A stretch of DNA of 64,000 nucleotides from an uncultured Clostridium sp. (GTDB lineage: Bacteria > Bacillota > Clostridia > Lachnospirales > Lachnospiraceae). How positions within the stretch are numbered: position 1 is the stretch's first letter; every line of letters starts with the position of its first letter. The notes below the pieces were generated by a model. It did not search any database, was not told the DNA's origin, and saw only the letters and a program-made list of their open reading frames with translations. Shown piece after piece: positions 35,047-42,767 of this stretch. Both the position numbers and the translations under genes were made by a program. The stretch covers positions 1-64,000 of the forward strand of contig CAMNRM010000014.1 of NCBI GenBank assembly GCA_946553025.1, given 5' to 3'.

Positions 35047-36351
35047 CTACTTCAAAACCTTCCCCTCCATCCCCCTCTTCAGCACATTCCTTGCCGTATT
35101 CACCTTTTCTTCCAACTCTCCCCCACAGCTTCCACAGCGAAACACTCCATCCTTCCTGCTTCCCATTCCCCCACAGTCACTGCAAATATTACTGATATCC
35201 TTCCCCAGAACCTCCACAATCTCCACCCCATGCTCCTTACACTTCTGCTCTAATCTTCCCCGGATATACCCTCTCTGCCACAGAGCCACGGAGTTATTAA
35301 TTTTCCTATTAATCCCCCCGCCCTGGTTCTTCGGAAGCTTTACCAGGTAAATCACTCCCGGCTTTTCTTCCTCCAGAAATCGGTTCAGTTCATGGTTAAT
35401 ATAACTGTGCATGGTTTCCGTCATCCGGTGTTTCTTCGCCAGATACTTCTTCCTTCCCGGATTACTCTCCCTGTTTCGGTAATAGCTTGCCGTCTGTGCC
35501 CGCATCCAGTCCGCATACTCCGTCTGGTACTTACCCAAATCCTCTCCATATCCATTCCCATTGTCCACCGTCAGCATCGTATACATCCCCAGGGAAATCC
35601 CTATCCGGTTCTGGTAATCCTCATGGCTTTTCATTTCCACATTTACCGGCACATGAATCTGCACGCTGTGCTCTCCCGGATTGATTTTCAGATAAATCTG
35701 GCTTTTATACTGGCAGTTGTCGGTCAATGGAATAAAAATCCTCTTCCTCTTTTCCTTGCTGGCAATACTGATTCCATGATTTTCATAGCGATACGCCTTC
35801 GCCGACAGCGAAAACCCCGCCCCCTGCGCCGCATAAGGCTTCTTATGGTATTTCCTCACCTGCCTGCAAAGATAATTCTGCAGCTTCTCCTCATCCACCT
35901 TCTCGGCCAGTTCCCGGTATTTTCCTTCCATTTCCCTGGGCAATGCTATCGGTTCACGCCTTAACACGGACGAAAACGCATTGGTTACCTTCATTAAAAA
36001 CCGAAGATAATGTTTCTCTTCCGCCGAAAAGCCTTCATTCTTCCCCAGCAGTTCTAAAACCTTGTTCTTCGTCCTCGTCCACTGGCTTTTGATATCTCCC
36101 AGCGCGTCAAACACGGCAAGATAAAAGTACACCGACGGCATCTTAAGCGTCCCCCGAAGCCCGCTTCCCGTCATTTCATTCTGAATAGTATAGCCCGGAT
36201 AGAGTTTTTCCAGACTTCCCACACCGCTGTAACGGCTGTAGACGTAGTTTTTTACTGTACGGTAATCCTCTGCAATTTCCTTAAGTTTAGCCATATCTTC
36301 ATCGGAAATTTCGCCTTTGCTGTACTGGTGAACCGTCTTGCAGACAAACAT
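35047..36351 (-). CDS. TnpB-family protein with all RuvC catalytic positions substituted
   Basis: 434 residues from the ATG at 36351, which has GGGAGGG four bases upstream; a longer frame to 36414 has no ribosome site. The fold is of the OrfB/TnpB type: helical N-terminal part, a central segment with AYRYENHGISIASKEKRKR, RuvC-like strands, and a zinc ribbon with Cys390, 393, 406 and 409. At RuvC-I the usual GIDxG reads GISLG (Ser253). At RuvC-II the usual E-D-L reads V-K-L (Val337). At RuvC-III the usual DxNAA reads KVNTA (Lys416). So a DNA-cutting role is unlikely, while RNA and DNA binding may remain. No TnpA gene is adjacent. Confidence 0.85.
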   Translation of the reverse strand: MFVCKTVHQYSKGEISDEDMAKLKEIAEDYRTVKNYVYSRYSGVGSLEKLYPGYTIQNEMTGSGLRGTLKMPSVYFYLAVFDALGDIKSQWTRTKNKVLELLGKNEGFSAEEKHYLRFLMKVTNAFSSVLRREPIALPREMEGKYRELAEKVDEEKLQNYLCRQVRKYHKKPYAAQGAGFSLSAKAYRYENHGISIASKEKRKRIFIPLTDNCQYKSQIYLKINPGEHSVQIHVPVNVEMKSHEDYQNRIGISLGMYTMLTVDNGNGYGEDLGKYQTEYADWMRAQTASYYRNRESNPGRKKYLAKKHRMTETMHSYINHELNRFLEEEKPGVIYLVKLPKNQGGGINRKINNSVALWQRGYIRGRLEQKCKEHGVEIVEVLGKDISNICSDCGGMGSRKDGVFRCGSCGGELEEKVNTARNVLKRGMEGKVLK

Positions 36352-36410
36352 CTTTCCCTCCCGCCAAAAATGGCCGCAAAGCCAGTGTTTATCAGCATTC
36401 CCGCCGATTT

Positions 36411-36430
36411 GCAAAAACTATAGGTTTTGC
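36411..36430. repeat. palindromic site 1 upstream of the TnpB-like gene
   Basis: Sequence of the form GCAAAAACTATAGGTTTTGC, an imperfect palindrome 60 bp upstream of the TnpB-like start codon. It is the inverse of site 2 at 36549 with one mismatch in 20, and both are followed on one side by AACAAATTTT. Confidence 0.6.
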
Positions 36431-36489
36431 AACAAATTTTTGGTGATTTTTTTTGGTGCAATTTACCTAATAAAAACTGCTTAAGTTTA

Positions 36490-36518
36490 TTGATTTTTTG
36501 ACGATATTGTAGTAGAAT
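36490..36518 (+). promoter_or_regulatory. sigma-A-type promoter on the + strand, pointing away from the TnpB-like gene
   Basis: TTGATT (36490-36495), spacer of exactly 17 bases, TAGAAT (36513-36518). No protein gene lies downstream on this strand before the terminator at 36623-36648, so it would give a short RNA of about 130 bases that includes palindromic site 2. Confidence 0.45.
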
Positions 36519-36548
36519 GACTTAGATTTACAGGCATTCAAAGCATTT

Positions 36549-36568
36549 GCAAAACCTATACTTTTTGC
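36549..36568. repeat. palindromic site 2 upstream of the TnpB-like gene
   Basis: GCAAAACCTATACTTTTTGC, which read backwards is almost identical to site 1. The two sites bracket the region 36431-36548 and have the look of operators or of element-end repeats. Confidence 0.6.
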
Positions 36569-36622
36569 AACAAATTTTCCGAAGTATTTTTACAATAATC
36601 CCCATTTTCATCCATAAAAAAG

Positions 36623-36648
36623 AGCGATCCGTTATAAAAACGAACCGC
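36623..36648. terminator. bidirectional terminator between hicB and the TnpB-like gene
   Basis: AGCGATCCGT and ACGAACCGCT form a stem with two mismatches, followed on the + strand by TTTTCTTTATTTTT and on the - strand by CTTTTTTATGG. It would stop hicB transcripts from the right and the short + strand RNA from the left. Confidence 0.6.
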
Positions 36649-36720
36649 TTTTCTTTATTTTTCTAACTATTCAGTTTTCTTTTCTTTATTAACCTTCAAT
36701 TTATCTCAAAATCCATAGTA

Positions 36721-37149
36721 TCATCCAAGGTGAAGCTGTGCCTTCAGGGCATCCTGCAGTACTTGTGAAAAATTAATATTTTGTTCCAGAGCAGCTTTAT
36801 TAAGCCAAGCAGGAATAGTAAGCGTCTTTTTTACAGATTTTTCAAAATGCTCTTTTGCATACAAGGCTACATCCACAGATACCATATTGACAAATGATTC
36901 ACATAAAGGAGCTTCCGGGTCAAGTTCTTTTGCTACCTCTTCAGGATGAATATCCGATAATTTCGATGGCTTTGGAACAGTATCTCCATCCATCTGACAG
37001 GTATGAAGATAGCCAGCCAGACATTCAACTGCCATTTCCATAGCCTCCTCAAACGTATCACCTTGAGTTGCCAGCCAATTAAGGTCAGGAAAGACAACAG
37101 AATAACCATCATTTTCATTAAAAAAACAAGCTGGATACATTGACAACAT
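36721..37149 (-). CDS. hicB: HicB-family antitoxin
   Basis: 142 residues: an RNase H-like HicB fold starting YPACFFNENDGYSVVFPDLNW with the TQGDTFEEAMEMAVECL helix, then a ribbon-helix-helix-type DNA-binding end (KKTLTIPAWLNKAALEQNINFSQVLQDAL). This is the antitoxin and autorepressor of the HicA toxin. It follows hicA by 40 bp on the same strand. The order toxin-then-antitoxin is common for HicAB. Confidence 0.93.
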   Translation of the reverse strand: MLSMYPACFFNENDGYSVVFPDLNWLATQGDTFEEAMEMAVECLAGYLHTCQMDGDTVPKPSKLSDIHPEEVAKELDPEAPLCESFVNMVSVDVALYAKEHFEKSVKKTLTIPAWLNKAALEQNINFSQVLQDALKAQLHLG

Positions 37150-37189
37150 AAAATCACCTCCTGGTACTTATCAATAACAGGCCATAGAA

Positions 37190-37381
37190 CTATCGAAGTC
37201 CTGCCTGTTTTCTAATAGAATTCTCAGTTTTTTTATTCAACTCCTTACCTTGATGAAAAGGTATTGTAACTTTTCCAGGCTTTATTGGATGTACATAATT
37301 TCTGTGTGAACCTTCTTGATTCTTGAATATCCATCCATCTGCAAGGATTATTTTCTCCATTTCGCGTGGTTTTAACGGCAT
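37190..37381 (-). CDS. hicA: HicA-family mRNA interferase toxin
   Basis: 63 residues of the double-stranded-RNA-binding type, with the catalytic His in GSHRNYVHP and the KPGKVTIPFHQGKELNKKT stretch that is diagnostic for HicA. It cleaves mRNA when free of HicB. A perfectly spaced promoter precedes it (37406-37434). The length is standard and no damage is visible, so the pair looks functional. Confidence 0.93.
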   Translation of the reverse strand: MPLKPREMEKIILADGWIFKNQEGSHRNYVHPIKPGKVTIPFHQGKELNKKTENSIRKQAGLR

Positions 37382-37405
37382 TGTATTTTCCTCTCATGCA
37401 CAGTT

Positions 37406-37434
37406 ATTATAACATGTAACACGTGCTTTATCAA
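37406..37434 (-). promoter_or_regulatory. hicA promoter with operator-like palindrome
   Basis: On the - strand TTGATA, 17-base spacer, TATAAT. The spacer contains ACGTGTTACATGT, an imperfect inverted repeat (halves ACGTGT/ACATGT) placed where HicB could block polymerase. Confidence 0.75.
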
Positions 37435-37493
37435 TACGTATTCTTCCAGTTTCTTTTAATTTCTCTTCTCAAATAGCCATCAATTCAACCACC

Positions 37494-37832
37494 TCACATC
37501 TCCACCAAATAACATTCATCCTGGCAGCTTCTTCCATGATTGCTGATGAGCAGGGGAAATTCATCGTAAAACTCCATATGATTTTCCCTCAAAATACTGC
37601 CTATATTCTGCCTCTCCGGAGGAATCACCCGCTCTTTTACCCAGCGCAGACTCCAGTCCGGTGCAATCGTCCGCTGATTTCTTTTGATAAATTCTGCGAT
37701 AATCAAAGGCGCTTCTTCACATCGGATATCTTCGGGAACTTGAATTCTGTATTCCTTTTTTTCCTCATCATAATAAAGCCATGCTACCGTCTTATGATTA
37801 TAAACTTCATTTTTAATAGCAAATTTTCGCAA
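37494..37832 (-). CDS. small partner protein of the HipA-like kinase
   Basis: 112 residues, overlapping the end of the kinase gene by 20 bases in another frame. The C-terminal pattern ERVIPPERQNIGSILRENH, EFYDEFPLL and GRSCQDECYLVEM is a conserved signature I associate with proteins encoded beside short HipA-domain kinases in Clostridia. It contains no helix-turn-helix. It could be the part of HipA that is missing from the kinase, an inhibitor, or a substrate. No function is established. Confidence 0.7.
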   Translation of the reverse strand: MRKFAIKNEVYNHKTVAWLYYDEEKKEYRIQVPEDIRCEEAPLIIAEFIKRNQRTIAPDWSLRWVKERVIPPERQNIGSILRENHMEFYDEFPLLISNHGRSCQDECYLVEM

Positions 37833-38634
37833 AATAATCCCACCTCTCCCATAACATATTCCAAATCTTTTCTGTGTGCTGGAAAGGCAAAAGCGATTTT
37901 ACCCCTTCCAGCAATGTTTCTTTATCGGATTCTGTTAAATTACCTTTGAACAGCTTCTTCCCTTTGGGAAGCAGCTGGAGATTATATTCCAAAGAACGAG
38001 AGCCAATAAAATTATTCACTGCACGTTCTTCCATTACATCAAATTTTTCAATACTCTTCAGATTACTATAACAGGAAAACAATAGTGAACATCCATGATC
38101 AAAAATCGGTGCCGGCCTCACGCTTCCATTCGAATCTACAAGTAGTTCAATATTCGCTCCATGCCTGTCCCGATTACATATCAAATAATCAACGGCCATC
38201 ATTTGGTAAAAATACATCTCCCACCCCATACGAATGGCAAAGGCTAAAGGTGCTTCATCTATTTGCTTATTCAAATCATAAAAAACGTCAAATGCAATTT
38301 TCCGCTCTTCTTTTTTTCGAAAATTTACCGATTTTGTTATATAAGTTTCTATCGTTTTTCCATTAATTAATACAAGTGCATGAATTAACTGATATTCCAA
38401 ATGTTCTACCCCTAATATTGTTAAAAATCTAGATATAATTAATTCATTAATATTTTCATGTCCAAATACCCCTCGATAACTATCATAATTAGATAATTTA
38501 TAATAATACTTCACTCCGTCATTTTCCTCGTAAGCTTTCAAAAAGCAACCGGGAGTTCCTGGTGATAGTTTTGTATCTGTCCAGTTTAAATAAGTTAAGT
38601 CCTGAAGTTCTGCAATAAAATCTTTTTCTTTCAT
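37813..38634 (-). CDS. short HipA-like (CtkA-type) kinase
   Basis: 273 residues, compared with about 440 for E. coli HipA. The kinase core is visible: KYYYKLS with the ATP-binding Lys, the catalytic loop DYLICNRDRHGANIELL and the metal-binding PAPIFDHGCSLL, as in the HipA C-terminal domain. The N-terminal HipA subdomain is missing; a 112-residue partner follows in an overlapping gene. No HipB-like DNA-binding gene is adjacent. Likely a Ser/Thr kinase toxin of the split HipA/CtkA kind; the target is unknown. Confidence 0.82.
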   Translation of the reverse strand: MKEKDFIAELQDLTYLNWTDTKLSPGTPGCFLKAYEENDGVKYYYKLSNYDSYRGVFGHENINELIISRFLTILGVEHLEYQLIHALVLINGKTIETYITKSVNFRKKEERKIAFDVFYDLNKQIDEAPLAFAIRMGWEMYFYQMMAVDYLICNRDRHGANIELLVDSNGSVRPAPIFDHGCSLLFSCYSNLKSIEKFDVMEERAVNNFIGSRSLEYNLQLLPKGKKLFKGNLTESDKETLLEGVKSLLPFQHTEKIWNMLWERWDYFAKICY

Positions 38635-38645
38635 TTCTATTTAAT

Positions 38646-38797
38646 CCTTCCCTTCCGCCCCCTTACTCTTCGCCTTCTTTTTCTTCGGCTCCGGCAGTTC
38701 CCCATACATCCCTTCAAGCACCTTCTTCATCAACGCCGTATCTTCCACATCCTCCACCATCACCATCAGTGTCTTTGAACCTTCATAGGGATAAGTT
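38646..38797 (-). pseudogene. duplicated 3' end of the TfoX-like gene
   Basis: About 150 bases that match the end of the intact TfoX-like gene (40820-40971) with roughly five mismatches. It encodes the same C-terminal residues (YEGSKTLMVMVEDVEDTALM, EPKKKKAKSKG) but no start. It lies on the far side of the ATPase/HNH pair, so that pair is bracketed by direct repeats. Confidence 0.85.
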
Positions 38798-38827
38798 ACA
38801 CTATCCTCTTAGGTTCCTACAATTACA

Positions 38828-39484
38828 TTATCTAACCATATTTTCCAAGTCCGGATAATCTCCCAGATGTTTTCTTACATAGCCTCTCTTAAACGCTGCA
38901 AATTGACTTGAACGGCTTAACATCTCATTTAAACTTCTTTGATAACGCTGTGCCTCGGGATTATCTTTGTGCTTTTTCAAGATTTTATAAAGAATACTCA
39001 TCGTTTCAGCTAATTCCTTGATTCGATACTGACATGCTGCCTCACGAATTCCGGTATTCCTTAATTCAAAGCAGGTCTGAATTAAATCTGCTGTCATTTG
39101 TACCATCTCATCCTGCGATTTGCTATGTATCTCAACATGCCCATCCAGAAATACATGATCCATGACCTCCTCCGGATCTACTGCACAGCAATCCAATATT
39201 TTATCATCATATTTTGATGCGGTTTTTACCAGATTGCAATGCCTGCATGAATAAAATAAATTATTCCAGTCAAAAACCAGTTCTTTTCGTTTTCGATTAT
39301 AATGAGGTTTCAAATGCTCAACTTCTGGGTCTGACAGATATTTCAATTCACATATATAGCATTTGTCATGCGAATCTTCTTTTAACTGTCTGACAACATC
39401 TCTTTCCGAATAACTGCCATTAGATTTCTGCGATTCCACACTTAAAGACAGCGGCGGAGTCAACGATCTTTCTATCTTAACCAT
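38828..39484 (-). CDS. ptuB: HNH endonuclease, PtuB-like (Septu defence)
   Basis: 218 residues. HNH-type nuclease with CYICELKYLSDPEVEHLKPH, then DWNNLFYSCRHCN, in which two CxxC pairs hold zinc and the His is catalytic. The order ATPase then HNH, five bases apart, is that of Septu PtuA-PtuB antiphage systems (also found in some retrons). Its stop is 30 bp from the duplicated TfoX tail. No reverse transcriptase is nearby, so a plain Septu system is preferred. Confidence 0.85.
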   Translation of the reverse strand: MVKIERSLTPPLSLSVESQKSNGSYSERDVVRQLKEDSHDKCYICELKYLSDPEVEHLKPHYNRKRKELVFDWNNLFYSCRHCNLVKTASKYDDKILDCCAVDPEEVMDHVFLDGHVEIHSKSQDEMVQMTADLIQTCFELRNTGIREAACQYRIKELAETMSILYKILKKHKDNPEAQRYQRSLNEMLSRSSQFAAFKRGYVRKHLGDYPDLENMVR

Positions 39485-39489
39485 ACCAC

Positions 39490-40740
39490 TTACCCCCTAT
39501 TAGCAAACTCAAGTTTTAACCGATGATACTCAGCCGAAAACTCCGTTGCAAGGTAATCCGGTATCTCGTCCAGATAATATTCCAGACGGTCAATTTCCGC
39601 ATATTCTGCGTCTGTCAATTCCTTTTTGTTCACCAGACTCACATACCTTTCATATTTCTTTCTCAATTCATCGGAAAGTCGATCTGCGCCAAAATAGCCT
39701 TCTACAATTCCTTCATAAGGAAGTTTTTGCATTCCCTCTTTCACTAAAATATCTTTTTCTAAATCATAAATAACTGCATTTTCCAAAGAATTTAATACAA
39801 ATGGCGAATGTGTTGTTACAATAAACTGCAAATTCGGGAAAAGTTTCGTTAATATCGGCAATATCCTTTTCTGAAGTTCCAGGTGCAAATGCGTTTCAAT
39901 TTCATCAATTAACACGATCCCTTCTGTATCAAATCCATCTCGTAATCTCGTCTGTACCTCCATGCGCATAATTAAATCATTTACAATATCCAGAACAGCC
40001 GCATATCCGCCAGACAACGTATTAAAATCAAAATCCTCACGTCCGGCTTCCTTAATAGTAAATTGAAATGACGTAAAATCAAATTCTAAAGATAAAGCAG
40101 GATCAGAAAAAATCTCTTTCAGTATCTCTTCCAGACGATTAAACCATCTATCAATCCGTTCCACAGTATCGCCGTTTACCTGCTGCTCTTTTGCAAAGGC
40201 TTTTGTTGCTTTTAAATCCACCAGATATTTTGCCAGCTTATACCCGGGCTTTTCTTCCATCCCATAGTATGTTTTCAAATTTACCTTTTCAATACTTTGA
40301 TAAGTTTCGACCTGAAACTCTCGTTTATCTCCATAATATGCCAGCAAAAACTGCCCGTTTTTATATTTTTCTCTCAATGCACTGTAAGAACAACATGAAG
40401 AAACCGCTCCACTTTCCCAATATTGAAGTATTCTGGCGTACCTATCCATATTTTTTTCATATACTTCTTTTTCGTGTCGCCCCTTTTCATCCTCAGAGGA
40501 ATTACCTCGCTTCTCCTTCCAGAAATTATAAAGTCTTTTTGCTTCTTCATAGGATTCATATTGATCAGAAATAATAAACTCTAAATGTTCTTTTAAGCTT
40601 TCCAACGTACTGGTTTTTCCGCTGCCATTTTTTCCGGTTAAAATCAAATGTTTGCGTACCGTATCAGACAACGGAATCTCTATTCCATGTAAATGGCGAA
40701 CAGACTTAATATCCAATTTTGTCAGAAAAATATTCTCCAT
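39490..40740 (-). CDS. ptuA: AAA/SMC-like ATPase, PtuA-like (Septu defence)
   Basis: About 416 residues from the ATG at 40740 (GGAGG upstream). Walker A GKNGSGKTST near residue 35, a helical middle, the ABC-type signature region FDFNTLSGGYAAVLDI, Walker B GIVLIDEIETHLHLELQ and the sensor LQFIVTTHSPFVLNSLEN. This is the AAA_15/AAA_21 class found in Septu, Gabija-like and OLD systems. Together with the HNH gene it forms a two-gene defence unit, probably sensing phage infection and activating nuclease cleavage. Confidence 0.86.
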   Translation of the reverse strand: MENIFLTKLDIKSVRHLHGIEIPLSDTVRKHLILTGKNGSGKTSTLESLKEHLEFIISDQYESYEEAKRLYNFWKEKRGNSSEDEKGRHEKEVYEKNMDRYARILQYWESGAVSSCCSYSALREKYKNGQFLLAYYGDKREFQVETYQSIEKVNLKTYYGMEEKPGYKLAKYLVDLKATKAFAKEQQVNGDTVERIDRWFNRLEEILKEIFSDPALSLEFDFTSFQFTIKEAGREDFDFNTLSGGYAAVLDIVNDLIMRMEVQTRLRDGFDTEGIVLIDEIETHLHLELQKRILPILTKLFPNLQFIVTTHSPFVLNSLENAVIYDLEKDILVKEGMQKLPYEGIVEGYFGADRLSDELRKKYERYVSLVNKKELTDAEYAEIDRLEYYLDEIPDYLATEFSAEYHRLKLEFANRG

Positions 40741-40818
40741 TCCTACTTCCTCCAGACTATATTGATATAAGCAGCCTTCTTTCATTACAACAAATTCAAT
40801 GCATCTTTATCCAACTCT

Positions 40819-41166
40819 TTAACCCTTCCCTTCCGCCCCCTTACTCTTCACCTTCTTTTTCTTCGGCTCCGGCAGTTCCCCATACATCCCTTCAAGCAAC
40901 TTCTTCATCAGCGCCGTATCTTCCACATCCTCCACCATCACCATCAGCGTCTTTGAACCTTCATAGGGATAGGCGCGTTCTGCATCAGGAAGCAGCCGAA
41001 GCACAGAAGCGGTCGGTTTTAAAAACAGGCAGTTATCACAGATATCCCCGATCATTTTCCCCTGATAATAGACACAATACTCCCCCATCATCTTCCTTGT
41101 GCTTACTTCTCCCACTTTCTGTAAATTTTCTAAAATAAAATCATGAAATTCCTTCGTCGTTGCCAT
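40819..41166 (-). CDS. TfoX/Sxy N-terminal domain protein
   Basis: 115 residues beginning MATTKEFHDFILENLQKVGEVSTRKMMGEYCVYYQGKMIGDICDN, the TfoX N-terminal domain. In Gammaproteobacteria TfoX governs competence; in Clostridia these short proteins have no assigned role. A Lys-rich tail (PKKKKVKSKGAEGKG) ends it. Its 3' end is duplicated at 38646, indicating that the Septu-like unit was inserted next to it while leaving a whole gene behind. Confidence 0.85.
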   Translation of the reverse strand: MATTKEFHDFILENLQKVGEVSTRKMMGEYCVYYQGKMIGDICDNCLFLKPTASVLRLLPDAERAYPYEGSKTLMVMVEDVEDTALMKKLLEGMYGELPEPKKKKVKSKGAEGKG

Positions 41167-41186
41167 AAATCTGTCCTCTCTAAATT

Positions 41187-42323
41187 TTATTGTGTTTTAT
41201 CACTACCGAAAAATCCCATAGCAATTTCCTGATTCGGAATAAAAACCTCACTGCTTTTTTTATCATAAGTCAAATACCCCAGATGAACCAACAATGTAAG
41301 AATATCATCTTTTACCTTAAAGGTTATCATATCATTCTGAAATGTAAAAGGGTCGATCTTACAACGCCCATTTCCCAGCATTGCTATAATTGCTTCCTTT
41401 AACCCATCAAAATTTTTGTCAATATAGCCCTTCAATGCCTCATAGGTTTCCGTTCCTGTCCAGTAACTTTGAAACTCTCCGCTTTCCATTAATTCTACAA
41501 TTGCCTGAGGATTATAAATATGATATTCTCCAGCTAAATATCCGTCATACCACTTCTGTGCCTCTGCAAAATCCACATGATATCGTTTACACAGCATTTC
41601 TACCTCAGGCGCAGTAAAACCGAAATACTCCGCAATCTTTCCGGGGTTAAGCATGGAAAATTCTTTAAACATATTAATGACCGAATGTTCCCCATATTTT
41701 TTCACTGGAAGTATTCCTGTCATATAAGCCAGATCCACGTAAGGTGAGCCTTTAAAAAGTCCCCGCAAAAAACCAAGATAATCTTTTTGATATTCCTGAT
41801 GTTCCCTGGCTATCCGAAATACACAGTCCCATTCATCGATAATAAAAATAAATCCCTGTCCGGTACGGGCAAATATTTTTTCCAAAACAAATTTAAGCCT
41901 GCAGCCCTCTCCAAATTCTTTACTGTCAGGAAATTCCTCCATGATCTCCCGAAGAACAGCCTTTTCAATTTCCTCGATAAAATTGTCCAGACTACTCTCT
42001 GTTTCCAGAAATTTTTGAATATCCAGACGAATGACATTGTGCCGGTTTAAATGCTGTGCAAACGATTTTTCCTCCTCCACATTCCGTCCCGCAAACAATT
42101 TGCCAGAATCACAGCCTTTACTGTAATACGCCGTAAGCATATCCGCCGCCATTGATTTTCCAAAGCGCCGTGGGCGGCTGACACAGATAAAACAATCTGC
42201 CTTGTCGATTCGGCTGTTCGTATAGGCAATCAAATTTGTCTTATCTACATAAATATCATTATTTATCGCCTTATAAAACGAAACATTTCCTGGATTTAGA
42301 TAAATGCCCATACGCTTCACCAT
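41187..42323 (-). pseudogene. C-terminally truncated DUF1703-type AAA protein
   Basis: 378 residues: MGIYLNPGNVSFYKAINNDIYVDKTNLIAYTNSRI, Walker A-like SRPRRFGKSMAADML, Walker B FIFIIDEWDCVFR and YMTGILPVKKYG are the hallmarks of the AAA-ATPase_like/DUF1703 family. The family normally ends with a PD-(D/E)xK nuclease-like domain of 150 or more residues, seen in the relative at 58529. Here the protein stops just after VFIPNQEIAMGF, so the nuclease domain is lost and the TfoX-like gene follows after 20 bp. Translation may start at residue 5 (MGIYLN). Probably inactive. Confidence 0.75.
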
Positions 42324-42553
42324 CCCTTCTTAAAATCAATCAAAACAACATAGTAATCCTCCTGCAGATACTGATTTAATGCCCGAAGTACCGTAGTTTT
42401 TCCATACTGCCTTGCCCGGTTAATAGTAAAATACTGACCTGCATCGACAAGCTTTTTTATTTCCTTCAAACGCCCGTCAAGGTTCACCATATAATGATAC
42501 GCAGGTCTGCAGACCGCCGTAACATTAAACGTTCTCTTCCTGTCCATGTACAC
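42317..42553 (-). pseudogene. N-terminal fragment of another DUF1703-type AAA protein
   Basis: 78 residues reading FNVTAVCRPAYHYMVNLDGRLKEIKKLVDAGQYFTINRARQYGKTTVL and ending VVLIDFKKGW. Family members continue for about 450 more residues. It overlaps the start of the next truncated gene by seven bases, so a deletion joined two relatives end to start. Confidence 0.75.
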
Positions 42554-42649
42554 GCCCCCCTTCCCAACCCTTCTACCATCAGTATAAAATCCCCGTCAAA
42601 AAAAAGCAATCAAATCCACAGAGAATCCATAAAAATATATTATTGTGGT

Positions 42650-42660
42650 TACCGTTCACC
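42650..42660. repeat. degenerate REP-like half site
   Basis: TACCGTTCACC resembles the half site TACTGTTCAC. It lies upstream of deoD, at the border between the accessory region and the core-like region. Bases 42554-42767 otherwise hold the deoD promoter region. Confidence 0.3.
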
Positions 42661-42767
42661 ATAAAAAAATATCCATTTAGAACAACACTTCCTCTGTTCA
42701 TTTTCTCCAAAAGATGTTATACTAAAACCGTTACAAAAATCAAGGACAAGAAAGAGAGGGTTACATT

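Noticed and set aside
35047-36414. Active IS200/IS605-type insertion sequence
   Set aside because: No TnpA gene is adjacent and the RuvC catalytic residues are lost, so the TnpB-like gene is unlikely to be part of a moving element.
38828-40740. Retron with a PtuAB effector
   Set aside because: No reverse transcriptase gene or msr/msd-like stem was seen beside the ATPase/HNH pair.
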